A DNA stretch of 59,164 nt from Neisseriales bacterium (GTDB taxonomy: Bacteria; Pseudomonadota; Gammaproteobacteria; Burkholderiales; UBA11063). The DNA lies in contig SSGX01000044.1 in NCBI GenBank assembly GCA_008017155.1, positions 1 to 59,164 of the forward strand, read 5' to 3'. How positions within the stretch are numbered: position 1 is the first letter of the stretch; each line of letters starts with the position of its first letter. The translations under genes and the position numbers were made by a program. The notes beneath the pieces are model-generated. The model was given only the letters and a program-made list of their open reading frames with translations, ran no database searches and had not been told where the DNA came from. Positions 1-8,728 of this stretch are shown here, in pieces.

Positions 1-197
1 AAATGTATGTGATCTTTATCACTACCTATTTCTATAAACGCTATTTCGTAGCGCTTCTCAATTTCCAAACATGTATTTTTAATAACCTCGTCTACTGACT
101 CAGACAAAACTGCTCTCCTATATTTGGCGGGAAATACTAGGTGATACAGCAAAACGCTTACGTTATGTTCTTTATGGATATATTGGCTTTTTTTCAT
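1..197 (-). CDS. tnpA: IS200/IS605-family transposase TnpA (partial, runs off the window)
   Basis: The minus strand from ATG at 197 reads MKKSQYIHKEHNVSVLLYHL, then a KYRRAV segment and, near the window edge, DKDHIHF. The N-terminal YHLVFPAKYRR-type sequence and the HxH pair are those of the small single-strand HUH transposases of the IS200/IS605 family, which excise and insert through hairpin ends. Only the first 65 codons are present; the catalytic Tyr lies outside. The start codon overlaps the stop of the truncated efflux gene (ATGA). Whether the element is intact cannot be judged here. Confidence 0.85.
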   Translation of the reverse strand, partial: MKKSQYIHKEHNVSVLLYHLVFPAKYRRAVLSESVDEVIKNTCLEIEKRYEIAFIEIGSDKDHIH

Positions 198-1174
198 CCA
201 TAGATTATACTAAGTCGCAGCAAGCTGCGAGGAATTAAACCCAAAGAGATTAAAACAGGTACTCTTTGCGGCAAATTTAACCATTCATTGTTACTTGCTA
301 CAGTTTGCTGTTGTGAACGTGAATTTACTGTTTGGCGGTCTGCAACCCAGAGATTATTTATTATTTCACCATGAAATACTTTATCAAAATAATACATTCT
401 TAAGATAACTACAGCTTTATCTCCCGTGCGAACTTTCCTTAAGTCAGTCTCATACATATTTGCCTGAATAAACCATTCATCCGTATTTACTAGTGAGAAT
501 AAAGCCTGACGAGCGTTTATCGGAGTTCCTAAGGATAAAAACATATTATCAATTACTCCATTAGAACCCGCTCTTACTATGGTTTCCTCGAGGTTTACTA
601 AGTCTGTATCTAACTCTGATTTAGCTGCTTCAGTTTGTTTTTCTTTTTGCAGTAATGATTTCTGATCAATAGCTAATTGTGATTTTGCAGTATTTAACTG
701 AGTTTTATTGCTACTAACTAAATAAAATGCTTGTGTTAGTTCAATATCAGAAATTGAGTCTTTAACTTTAGGATTAGATTTTAATTTATACTCATACTCG
801 ACTTTTGCTAGGTTATCTTGTGCATTTTTGATGAGATCTAAGTCTTTCTGTATAACCTGCTTTTGCTCCTCAAGAGCTGCAAGTGACTGATCATAATTAG
901 CCTGACTTTTAGCTACTGCATTTTTGTAGGGTTTATCAAACACTCTAAATAATGGATCACCTTTTTTTACACGCTGTCCATTTTTAACGTATATATCACT
1001 TATGTATCCTGATATATCGGCAGCTACAGTTTGATTATTAGCTACTACAAAGGCATTATCAGTAAATGGAAGCTTATATGAAAAAAAGTTAATTAAACCA
1101 ATTATTACAGCAATAATAATTATTGCTGTTGGAAAATTAAGTTTATCTTTACATAGATCAATTATCTTATTCAT
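194..1174 (-). CDS. HlyD/EmrA/AaeA-type efflux membrane-fusion protein, 3' end cut by IS
   Basis: This is a periplasmic adaptor of a tripartite efflux pump. It has one N-terminal membrane anchor (about residues 14-33), a biotinyl-lipoyl-like half (SGYISDIYVKNGQRVKKGD), a long coiled coil (about 85-195), the second lipoyl half (about 200-215) and a beta-barrel segment ending in NNEWLNLPQRVPVLISL. Family members such as AaeA and EmrA continue for some 30 more residues. Here the frame passes into the IS hairpin and stops after about 15 foreign codons, overlapping the tnpA start. An AAAGG box precedes the ATG. No pump partner gene lies in the window. The protein is probably impaired, though the main domains are kept. 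Confidence 0.8.
   Translation of the reverse strand: MNKIIDLCKDKLNFPTAIIIIAVIIGLINFFSYKLPFTDNAFVVANNQTVAADISGYISDIYVKNGQRVKKGDPLFRVFDKPYKNAVAKSQANYDQSLAALEEQKQVIQKDLDLIKNAQDNLAKVEYEYKLKSNPKVKDSISDIELTQAFYLVSSNKTQLNTAKSQLAIDQKSLLQKEKQTEAAKSELDTDLVNLEETIVRAGSNGVIDNMFLSLGTPINARQALFSLVNTDEWFIQANMYETDLRKVRTGDKAVVILRMYYFDKVFHGEIINNLWVADRQTVNSRSQQQTVASNNEWLNLPQRVPVLISLGLIPRSLLRLSIIYG
215..230. mobile_element. IS200/IS605 left-end subterminal hairpin
   Basis: TCGCAGC-AA-GCTGCGA is a perfect 7-bp inverted repeat 18 bp upstream of the tnpA start. IS200/IS605 elements carry such imperfect or perfect hairpins near their ends as the TnpA recognition structure. It lies exactly where the homology of the neighbouring efflux adaptor stops, so the element end is probably within about 231-250. 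The precise cleavage site was not determined. Confidence 0.7.
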
Positions 1175-1392
1175 AGAAACCTTTGTATTAAATAAGTACA
1201 GAGGATTTTAGCACAGTTCATGAATTTCTTATTTTGCTATATTTGGGAATTTGAGCCTCCCAGATCGCTTTTTATGCTTACAAGTATTTAAGTTCAAAAT
1301 AAAGGCTATAAATATAGTGCATTTTGATTGATGTAAATTTACAACATTCGAATTCACTCTAATTTCCACTTTAAACTAGTGTTGACAACCTA

Positions 1393-1401
1393 TGATATAA
1401 T
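1393..1401 (+). promoter_or_regulatory. Extended -10 promoter of nadA
   Basis: TG-A-TATAAT at 1393-1401 is a perfect extended -10 element 22 bp before the first possible nadA start. A TTGACA at 1382-1387 is too close (8 bp) to serve as its -35. That TTGACA could instead pair with the weak GCATTA at 1405-1410. Confidence 0.55.
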
Positions 1402-1422
1402 CTGGCATTAATTCAGGATTTT

Positions 1423-2358
1423 TTGAGTATAACCATCATGACAAAAGTAGTTACGTTAGCGCATTATTACACGACTCCGGAAATACAGGAAATGGCGGAT
1501 AAGGTTGGGGATAGTCTCGAATTATCCTTATTTGCACGTGATGCTGAAGCTGATTTGATTGTTTTTGCTGGAGTACGCTTTATGGCAGAAACCGCAAAAA
1601 TTCTTAACCCACAAGCAAAAGTTGTTTTACCCGATATGGGATCAACTTGTTCTCTAGTTACCATGACTGATATTGATCGATTAAAAAAGTGGCGTGAAGA
1701 ACATTCAGACTATGTCCACGTTGCATATATAAATTCATCTGCTGAGCATAAGGCTTTGGCGGACTGGATTGTAACTTCAAGAAATGTCGATGATATAATA
1801 GCCCACCTTTACGAACAGGGTAAGAAAGTAATATATTCGCCAGATCGTAATATGGGTGCATTTCTCAATTTTCAATATGGCTATGACATGCCGTTATGGG
1901 AAGCCGTCTGCGAGGTTCATGATAAGTTTAATAAGGTGGCATTAGATGAAGCCTTTGCTTCAGTTAGTGGTGATAAGTATCTGATCGCACATCCCGAAAG
2001 TCCGTTACCTGTTTTACATGAGTCTGATTATATCGGTTCTACCAGCCAAATGCTTAATTGGGTTCGTGATTATAGTGGCAATCCGGCAGCCGTGATTTTT
2101 GTTGCGACTGAAGATGGTATATTATATAACATGAAAAAGGCGCGCCCAGATCTAGATATTCGTCAAGCACCAATCTATACTGGTTGTAAGTGTAATTCTT
2201 GCCCATATATGAAATTAAATACGATAGAAGCAGTTAAGGCAGCTCAGGAAGAGCGCGGTGGAATTGAGATTGATTACCTATCAGCTGAGTTAATGACAGA
2301 AGCTAAAAAGCCAATAGACCGGATGCTTGAATTTAGTGAACGTTACTATAAGAAATAA
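1423..2358 (+). CDS. nadA: Quinolinate synthase NadA
   Basis: This enzyme condenses iminoaspartate with dihydroxyacetone phosphate to quinolinate in de novo NAD synthesis, using a [4Fe-4S] cluster. The expected Cys ligands are visible: C76 (DMGSTC), C163 (WEAVCEVHDKF) and the GCKCNSC group (C255/C257/C260). The family signature SPDRNMG is at about 139-145. The first possible start is TTG at 1423 with AGGA 5 bp upstream; ATG at 1438 lacks a good ribosome-binding site, so TTG is slightly preferred. At about 306-311 residues it matches the family. nadB and nadC are not nearby. surE follows after 23 bp, so the two are probably cotranscribed. Confidence 0.95.
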   Translation: MSITIMTKVVTLAHYYTTPEIQEMADKVGDSLELSLFARDAEADLIVFAGVRFMAETAKILNPQAKVVLPDMGSTCSLVTMTDIDRLKKWREEHSDYVHVAYINSSAEHKALADWIVTSRNVDDIIAHLYEQGKKVIYSPDRNMGAFLNFQYGYDMPLWEAVCEVHDKFNKVALDEAFASVSGDKYLIAHPESPLPVLHESDYIGSTSQMLNWVRDYSGNPAAVIFVATEDGILYNMKKARPDLDIRQAPIYTGCKCNSCPYMKLNTIEAVKAAQEERGGIEIDYLSAELMTEAKKPIDRMLEFSERYYKK

Positions 2359-2381
2359 CTGGAGTAAGGATAAGGGAAATT

Positions 2382-3161
2382 ATGCGGATACTTTTAACAA
2401 ATGATGATGGTTATCTTGCTGCAGGAATCAGAGCGGTTTATGCTAATTTGGTAAATGCTGGGCATGAAGTGATAATTGTTGCGCCAGAGCGTAACTCAAG
2501 TGGTGCAGGGCAGTCTATCGCAGTTTATAATCCAATTAGTATTACTCAGGTTGAAGAAAAGATATACTTCGTATCAAGTACGCCTGCAGATAGCGTTCGG
2601 CTTGGCTTGCAGTATGTATATAAATCTTCTGATAATTATCCGGATTTGGTGGTTTCCGGTGTAAATATGGGTGAAAATGTCGGTGAAGATGTACATTATT
2701 CGGGAACTGTTGGTGCTGCAAGAGAAGCAAGTTTACACGGTATTCCAGCATTAGCTTTTTCAACAAATGGGGTTACTCCCGAAACCCATAATAAATTTGA
2801 TCATTTACAGTCTGCTGCCAGAGTAGTTGGCGAACTAGTTGCCAGAGTTGAGAATAATCTTAAACAGCTACCAAAGGTTTTTGTCTGGAATATAAATATT
2901 CCAAGCGTGGCATACGAACAGATAAAAGGCTATGAAACAACCAAACTTGGTTTACGTCCACTTCATCGTCCACTGATGGAGCAAGTAACTCCGCGTGGGA
3001 ATATTATATATTGGCAGGGTTATTCAAGTGAACCAGAAGATTGTGAGTTAGGTACTGATCTAGCAGTTTATCTGAAGCAAGAACGTGTTTCAATTACTCC
3101 ACTCGAAGTATTGCCAACTGATTATAGTCAAATGCCAATCATTGAAGCTTTAACTAATTAA
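2382..3161 (+). CDS. surE: 5'/3'-nucleotidase SurE
   Basis: Metal-dependent nucleoside monophosphatase, also able to act on short polyphosphate. The N-terminus MRILLTNDDGYLAAGI carries the two adjacent Asp residues that bind the divalent metal, followed by the SSGAGQS loop and SGVNMGENVGEDVHYSGTVG, both family hallmarks. The length of 259 residues is normal. It stands between nadA and an nlpD-like gene. The surE-nlpD pairing is common in proteobacteria (surE-pcm-nlpD-rpoS); here pcm lies 10 kb away with recA and rpoS is not in the window. Confidence 0.96.
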   Translation: MRILLTNDDGYLAAGIRAVYANLVNAGHEVIIVAPERNSSGAGQSIAVYNPISITQVEEKIYFVSSTPADSVRLGLQYVYKSSDNYPDLVVSGVNMGENVGEDVHYSGTVGAAREASLHGIPALAFSTNGVTPETHNKFDHLQSAARVVGELVARVENNLKQLPKVFVWNINIPSVAYEQIKGYETTKLGLRPLHRPLMEQVTPRGNIIYWQGYSSEPEDCELGTDLAVYLKQERVSITPLEVLPTDYSQMPIIEALTN

Positions 3162-3174
3162 TTAAGAGGAATAA

Positions 3175-3840
3175 ATGAGAAATTTACTGATTTTAAGTTT
3201 AGTTATAAGTTTAGGTGCGTGCGCTATTACTAGAGAAACTCCTGCGCCGGTAGAAAATGTTACTGCACCGAAATCACTAAATCCAACTCCTGTAACTCCT
3301 CCAGCCGTCGCTGCCGCACCAGCTGCAACAGCCACTCCAGCCAAAACTACTGTTAGTAAAATAACCGATGAAGATGATGGTGTAGTGGTTCAGAATACAA
3401 CTAAAAATACAGCAAGTTCGCCTACTAAATCAACTGCTACAAAAGTAGCTAAAGTAGCAGCTGGCACGGGTGCGGTGATTGCTGGCGTGGATTGGTTACG
3501 ACCAACCAATGGGCAGATAGTTCAATCATATACAACTGCTTTAAAAGGTGTTGATATTGCAGCAACAGAGGGACAAGCAGTTTTGGCAGCTAATGATGGT
3601 AAAGTTGTTTATAGTGGTAATGGGTTAAAAGGTTATGGTAATCTGATTATTATCAAACATCAAGATAATTTCTTAACTGCCTATTCGCATAATAAAATTA
3701 ACCTAGTAAAAGAGGGTAGTACGGTCAAGCGTGGACAAAAAATTGCTGAAGTAGGTAAAACGGATAGTGATAAGCCATTACTTCATTTTGAATTACGTAA
3801 GAGTGGTAAACCAATAAATCCAACGCCAATTTTTGAATAG
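3175..3840 (+). CDS. nlpD: NlpD-like lipoprotein with degenerate LytM (M23) domain
   Basis: The lipoprotein signal ends in LGAC (Cys about residue 15). A low-complexity Ala/Thr/Pro/Lys linker follows, then a LytM fold from about residue 100. The motif GVDIAATEGQAVLAANDGKV aligns with NlpD/EnvC-type domains. The catalytic metal ligands of true M23 peptidases are replaced: the first His position reads KGVDIA, and LLHFELR keeps only one His. NlpD is such a non-catalytic activator of cell-wall amidases (AmiC) at division. Unlike E. coli NlpD there is no LysM domain. It starts 13 bp after surE, preceded by AAGAGGAAT. Confidence 0.85.
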   Translation: MRNLLILSLVISLGACAITRETPAPVENVTAPKSLNPTPVTPPAVAAAPAATATPAKTTVSKITDEDDGVVVQNTTKNTASSPTKSTATKVAKVAAGTGAVIAGVDWLRPTNGQIVQSYTTALKGVDIAATEGQAVLAANDGKVVYSGNGLKGYGNLIIIKHQDNFLTAYSHNKINLVKEGSTVKRGQKIAEVGKTDSDKPLLHFELRKSGKPINPTPIFE

Positions 3841-3847
3841 AAATTAA

Positions 3848-4234
3848 ATGCAAAGAAGAATTATATTTTTGTCCATCCTTCTCTTAAATGGTTGCGCATG
3901 GCTTTCTGGTCCGGATGATCATCCACCACAACAGTATAACCCAACTTACCAATATGGAAATACTCCAATGGGCGTTTATGTTGGTAATCCAGAAGATATT
4001 GGTGATGATATGATGGGAGATGATATGTATTTGCCGAATGGACAGCCGATGGGTGAATATCAAGCTCAATCAGGTCAACAGGAACAACAGTTTCAATATA
4101 TTCAGGGGCAGGAAGAGCTAATGGCAGATCAGTCAAAGCAACAAATCAAACAATATAATGCCGAACAGCAAATTGGCGAAAGTTTGACCCAGCAATACAT
4201 GCAGCAGGTTAAGCCACAATCGGGTAATAATTAG
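3848..4234 (+). CDS. Gln-rich putative lipoprotein, unknown function
   Basis: A 128-residue protein with a short lipoprotein signal (ILLLNGC, Cys about 16). The body is hydrophilic and rich in Gln, Met, Asp and Pro (a GDDMMGDDMY stretch near 56-65), and the C-terminal half is Gln-dominated and probably helical or disordered. It begins 7 bp after the nlpD-like gene and ends just before a strong terminator, so it is the last gene of nadA-surE-nlpD. I do not recognise the family. An envelope role is inferred only from the lipobox and the neighbour. Confidence 0.7.
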   Translation: MQRRIIFLSILLLNGCAWLSGPDDHPPQQYNPTYQYGNTPMGVYVGNPEDIGDDMMGDDMYLPNGQPMGEYQAQSGQQEQQFQYIQGQEELMADQSKQQIKQYNAEQQIGESLTQQYMQQVKPQSGNN

Positions 4235-4261
4235 CATCAATTAATATCAATAAAATATTCA

Positions 4262-4293
4262 ATAAACCCAGTAGTATTTACTACTGGGTTTAT
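4262..4293. terminator. Intrinsic terminator after the nadA-surE-nlpD unit
   Basis: A perfect 14-bp inverted repeat (4262-4275 with 4280-4293, ATAAACCCAGTAGT) closes a 4-nt loop. The flanking A/T bases could allow function in either direction. It separates the lipoprotein gene from the acyltransferase gene at 4369. Confidence 0.75.
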
Positions 4294-4368
4294 CATTATT
4301 TAACATATGGTTATTGAAGAGGAGTATAATAATATATTGAATAATAACAAAACTGAAGTGGAGAGATA

Positions 4369-5289
4369 ATGGAGAAAAATCTAGATTTTCTAGTAAAAAA
4401 ATGCAATAGTTTGGGCAAAATTGCGGCAGCGGTGGTTCACCCATGCAGTGATGTTGCGTTAAGTGGTGCGTTAAAAGCCAGAGAGCGTGGTGTAATAGAA
4501 CCAGTCCTAGTCGGTCCCGTAGCAGAAATAAATGATACTGCATCTAAATATGGGCTTGATATCAGTGGGGTTAGAATCATTGATTCTAAAGATGACGTTG
4601 ATGCCGCAGCCAAAGCAGCCAGTCTAGCTGGAACCGGAGAGGTAAAACTCCTTATAAAAGGAAGTCTTCATACTGATGTAATGATGCATGCAGTGATGCA
4701 ACCAGAATATAATTTACGTACTCACAAATTAATTAGTAGCAGTTGTCTTATGCATTTGCCAACTTACGATAGACTAGTTTTCATTGCTGATATGGTAATT
4801 AATATTGCCCCAACATTGGAACAAAAGGTACAAATTTTGGAGAATGCGGTTGATTTTGCCCATGCCCTAGGCTGGGAGAATCCAAAGGTTGCAATTATTG
4901 CAGCGGTTGAAACAGTTAATCTCAAAATGCCAGCAACGGTAGATGCTGCAATTATTTCCAAGATGGCTGATCGTGGACAAGTAACGGGTTGTATCGTTGA
5001 TGGTCCCATTGATCTAGATATTGCAGTAGATCCAACTTCAGCTCAGATAAAACATTTTAAATCCCCAATCATGGGAGATGCGGATATTATGATTCTTCCT
5101 GATTTACAATCAGCAAATGCATTATATAAACAGATGGTATTTATGGGTAAGGCAGATGCTGCGGATGTAATTCTTGGGGCTAGAATCCCGATAGTAGTAA
5201 CTAGTCGTTCTGATGATGAAGAAACACGGCTTAATTCGATTGCTGCTGCGGCTTTGCATGCGCATTATAAAAACAGGATTATTCAATGA
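4369..5289 (+). CDS. Phosphate acetyl/butyryltransferase
   Basis: Transfers the acyl group between acyl-CoA and phosphate, making acyl-phosphate for the kinase encoded next. The 306-residue length and motifs such as LIKGSLHTDVMMHAVM and CIVDGPIDLDIAVDP match the short PTA_PTB family (Ptb-like, or the phosphotransacetylase domain of enoyl-CoA-hydratase fusions), not the long three-domain Pta. A GAGAG box precedes the ATG. Its stop overlaps the ackA start (ATGA at 5286-5289), so translation is coupled. Substrate, acetyl versus butyryl, cannot be settled from sequence. Confidence 0.9.
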   Translation: MEKNLDFLVKKCNSLGKIAAAVVHPCSDVALSGALKARERGVIEPVLVGPVAEINDTASKYGLDISGVRIIDSKDDVDAAAKAASLAGTGEVKLLIKGSLHTDVMMHAVMQPEYNLRTHKLISSSCLMHLPTYDRLVFIADMVINIAPTLEQKVQILENAVDFAHALGWENPKVAIIAAVETVNLKMPATVDAAIISKMADRGQVTGCIVDGPIDLDIAVDPTSAQIKHFKSPIMGDADIMILPDLQSANALYKQMVFMGKADAADVILGARIPIVVTSRSDDEETRLNSIAAAALHAHYKNRIIQ

Positions 5290-6479
5290 AAAATGCAGTT
5301 ATTGTAATTAATTCTGGTTCTACCAGTCTTAAATTTGCGCTTTATGCTATAACTGGGAATGATCTCGAAGTCGTTGGTAATGGTAGCTATACTGGGATGC
5401 CACAGAATACGCATATTAAAATTAAGAATGCTACAGCTACAATCCTTGAGGAAAAAGATTTTCCGGATGAGAATATCAATCATGAGAAGGCACTTGCTTT
5501 ATTGATACCAAAGCTAGAGGAGCTTTTCCCAGATATTCAAGTTAAATATGCTGGACATCGGGTCGTATCTGGTGGCGAAAGATTCATGCAGCCAGTACAG
5601 CTAGATAATGAAGTTATTGATTATCTTGAGCAATTATCGAAGATAGAACCAACTCATCAGCATTTTGAAGTGATGGGTGCTAAAGCTTTAGCTAAGGTAT
5701 TCCCAGATATTATCCAGACTGCAAGTTTTGATACTTCATTTCATCGAACTATGCCAAAAGTTGCAGAATTTTATGCTGTACCGGATGAAATTACCAATCA
5801 CGGAGTCCGTCACTGGGGCTTTCATGGGATTTCCTATGCTTATATTAGTACTCAGTTAGTAAAGCTAGTGCCTGAAGCTAAGCGGACAATAGTTGCTCAT
5901 CTTGGCGGTGGGGCCAGCCTTTGTGCGATGCTTGACAATAAAAGTATAGATACTTCAATGCAGTTTGGCGCAATTACTGGTTTAACTATGGCTACTCGAA
6001 GCGGTGATTTTCCTGCTGATGCCGTGTTTTATTTATTAAAGCAGGGAATTTATACACCAGTCGAGTTAGAAACTATTTTAAGCAAAAAAAGTGGGTTACT
6101 CGCATTATCTGGCAATTTATCTGAAAGCATGCAGATTATCGAGAAAAATAATTCTGAGGCAGCGATTTACGCCCGTGAAAAATTTGATTATATGCTATTA
6201 AAGCATATTGGTGCATATACTGCGATACTTGGTGGTTTGGATACTTTGATATTCACCGCCGGGATTGGCGAAAATGATGCTAGATTACGAAAACGGATCT
6301 GTGATCAATTAGCTTGGCTGGGGGTAAAACTTGATGATTCAGCAAATACCTATGCGGTTGGTGGTACAGAAGCAGTAAAAATCAGTAATAATGATTCAAA
6401 AATTACCGTTTATGTTATTCCAACTAACGAAGAACTGATGATTGCTAGAAGTACGCTAGAGATAGTAAATAATTCTTAG
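5286..6479 (+). CDS. ackA: Acetate kinase
   Basis: ATP-dependent acetate/acyl kinase (ASKHA fold) producing ATP from acyl-phosphate. The N-terminal phosphate loop VINSGSTSLKFALY, AGHRVVSGGERF, FDTSFHRTMP, RHWGFHGISY, AHLGGGASLCA and FTAGIGEND are all visible and in order. The length of 397 residues is typical. It is translationally coupled to the phosphotransacylase, and the pair forms the Pta-Ack overflow/acetate assimilation pathway. A butyrate-kinase role is less likely given the acetate-kinase motifs. Confidence 0.96.
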   Translation: MKNAVIVINSGSTSLKFALYAITGNDLEVVGNGSYTGMPQNTHIKIKNATATILEEKDFPDENINHEKALALLIPKLEELFPDIQVKYAGHRVVSGGERFMQPVQLDNEVIDYLEQLSKIEPTHQHFEVMGAKALAKVFPDIIQTASFDTSFHRTMPKVAEFYAVPDEITNHGVRHWGFHGISYAYISTQLVKLVPEAKRTIVAHLGGGASLCAMLDNKSIDTSMQFGAITGLTMATRSGDFPADAVFYLLKQGIYTPVELETILSKKSGLLALSGNLSESMQIIEKNNSEAAIYAREKFDYMLLKHIGAYTAILGGLDTLIFTAGIGENDARLRKRICDQLAWLGVKLDDSANTYAVGGTEAVKISNNDSKITVYVIPTNEELMIARSTLEIVNNS

Positions 6480-6545
6480 TTCTATACAAAATAAACCGCT
6501 AGTTAGACTTAATTTATTTGAGTGTAAGCTGGCAAAGGAGATGAA

Positions 6546-8705
6546 ATGTTAAATCAATTACAGCAATTTAGTGGTAATTTTCCATTAAGCGCTAGCGCCA
6601 AAGAATTCAATGATTATTTGAAAGATTATCTAGAGCGTTCTGTATTATTTATGGATGTAATGCGTAAGCGTGGTAACCAGATGATGGATATGACGCATAA
6701 TAATTCGGCAACGGTGCTTAATTTTGAGCATAAGGTAATTATGGATGGTAGCAAATTTGAGCGACCAATCAATTATTGGCTTGCCGAGATATTGCCACCT
6801 AAAGGGGTAAAAACTGATCATAAATTGCGCCCCTATGTGATTCAAGATCCACGTGCTGGACAGGGACCGGGTATTGGCGGCTTTAAAAAAGATAGTGAAA
6901 TTGGTAATGCGCTGAGACATGGTCATCCGGTTTATTTTATTGGTTTTAATTCAGAGCCAGTTGACGGGCAAACCTATGAAGATATAATTCATGGACAATT
7001 AGCTTTTTATGAATATGTAGCCAAACATCATCCGCATAGTCCTAAAATGTGTGCAATTGGTAATTGTGCCGCTGGGTATCTAACAATGTTTAGCGCCATG
7101 CAGCATCCAGAAATTTTTGGACCAATTTTGATTGCAGGTTCTCCTCTTTCATACTGGAATGGAGAGCGTGGGCGTTATCCGATGCGTTACAAAGGTGGGC
7201 TAGTCGGAGGTTCATGGATAAATTCATTCTTTGGTGATATTGGTGGTGGTAAATTTGATGGTACTTATCTAGTGCTTAATTTTGATTTATTGAATCCTGC
7301 TAATTTCCTCTGGACTAAGCAATATGATTTATTTGCCAATATTGATAAGGAAAGTGATCGTTATTTGCAGTTTGAAAAATGGTGGGGTGATTTTATTCAG
7401 TTTAATACTGAAGAAATCAAATGGTTGGTTGATAAATTATTTGTTGGTAATGAGCTTACCACTGGTAATTTAATGACTAGTGATGGTATTCGCCTTGATC
7501 CACGGATGATAACTTCACCTATTATTACCTTTATATCAGACGGAGATAATATTAGTCCACCTGCCCAATCTGCTGGTTGGATTGCTGATCTTTATCATGA
7601 TGAAAAAGAAATCGAGGCCAGAGGGAAGACTATTGTTTACTGTCTTAATAAAAAAGTAGGACATCTGGCAATATTTACGGCAACCAAGGTTGGCAAACGT
7701 GAAGATGAAATGTTTGTTGAAAACATGGATACTATTGATATGCTACCACCTGGTTTATATGAGCTAGTTCTTGAGACCCCAGAAGGAGCGGAATCTAATC
7801 AGCCACTACAGTCGCGTTATGAACCACGAACGATAGAGGACATCAAAAAACTTGGCTATAATAGCAAGGAAGATGACAGAGCATTTGCTACAGTAGCTAA
7901 GGCTTCAGAAGCAAATAGCTTTGTTTATTCTACTTTTATTCAGCCATGGTTCAAGATGTTTGCTAATGATAGCTATGCTAATGTAGCAAAGAACTTCAAA
8001 CCACTAAGGCAAAGTTATACTGCATTTTCTGATATGGTAAACCCATTGATGAAAGTATTTGAGCCTTTGGCTGCAAGCATCCAGAATAATCGAAGTGAAG
8101 TTAGTGCCGATAACAAATTTGTCCAGTTACAGGGGCAAGTGGCTAATATGATAACCGATTCCCTCAAATCATTTCAGAATATCCGCGATAATTTTCAGGA
8201 GCAAATGTTTTTTAACTATTGGTCCAATCCTTGGGTCCAGAAATTCTGGGGAACCTATGATAAGGAGCCACGCTATATTCCAAGTCAAACTCAATTTGAT
8301 CGTAAGCGTCTCGATGCCAAGCATGTCGCAGAAATTAAACAACACTTGCCGGTTAGCAATAATGTAGAAGCATTATTCCGATTTGTTTCGTTGATTTTGC
8401 ATAAGGATAATTCTCTTGCTGAAAATACTGCACGTGTATTACTTGATGAAGCGCATTTGATGGAACCAGGGTGGGATGATCATCGACTTAAGAATATAAT
8501 CCGGATGCAGTCAATGGTTGTTGGTTATGATTCTGAGTCTGCTCTTGATGAATTAATTAAATATTCTTTTGCCAGCAGTGATTTTGATCAGGTCACCGTA
8601 GCGGTTCGTAGGACAGCCGAAAGAGTTGGTCAAATACCTGAAGACGTAGATAAGGTGGTTAAAAATATTGCTAGCAAATTAAATGTTAAACGAGAGAAGT
8701 TATAA
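6546..8705 (+). CDS. DUF3141 protein, alpha/beta hydrolase related to PHA synthases
   Basis: A 719-residue cytosolic protein with no signal peptide. A PhaC-like triad can be read: nucleophile box IGNCAAGY (Cys174), SDGDNISPP (Asp332 or 334) and VGHLAIF (His373). The C-terminal ~300 residues are family-specific and helical. Cys in place of Ser in the lipase box is the hallmark of polyhydroxyalkanoate synthases. DUF3141 proteins are known to sit beside phosphotransacetylase/acetate kinase genes, as here (66 bp after ackA). A strong AAAGGAG precedes the ATG. The enzymatic activity of the family is, to my knowledge, not established. Confidence 0.85.
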   Translation: MLNQLQQFSGNFPLSASAKEFNDYLKDYLERSVLFMDVMRKRGNQMMDMTHNNSATVLNFEHKVIMDGSKFERPINYWLAEILPPKGVKTDHKLRPYVIQDPRAGQGPGIGGFKKDSEIGNALRHGHPVYFIGFNSEPVDGQTYEDIIHGQLAFYEYVAKHHPHSPKMCAIGNCAAGYLTMFSAMQHPEIFGPILIAGSPLSYWNGERGRYPMRYKGGLVGGSWINSFFGDIGGGKFDGTYLVLNFDLLNPANFLWTKQYDLFANIDKESDRYLQFEKWWGDFIQFNTEEIKWLVDKLFVGNELTTGNLMTSDGIRLDPRMITSPIITFISDGDNISPPAQSAGWIADLYHDEKEIEARGKTIVYCLNKKVGHLAIFTATKVGKREDEMFVENMDTIDMLPPGLYELVLETPEGAESNQPLQSRYEPRTIEDIKKLGYNSKEDDRAFATVAKASEANSFVYSTFIQPWFKMFANDSYANVAKNFKPLRQSYTAFSDMVNPLMKVFEPLAASIQNNRSEVSADNKFVQLQGQVANMITDSLKSFQNIRDNFQEQMFFNYWSNPWVQKFWGTYDKEPRYIPSQTQFDRKRLDAKHVAEIKQHLPVSNNVEALFRFVSLILHKDNSLAENTARVLLDEAHLMEPGWDDHRLKNIIRMQSMVVGYDSESALDELIKYSFASSDFDQVTVAVRRTAERVGQIPEDVDKVVKNIASKLNVKREKL

Positions 8706-8728
8706 ATAACAAAAATATAAAGGCTAAA

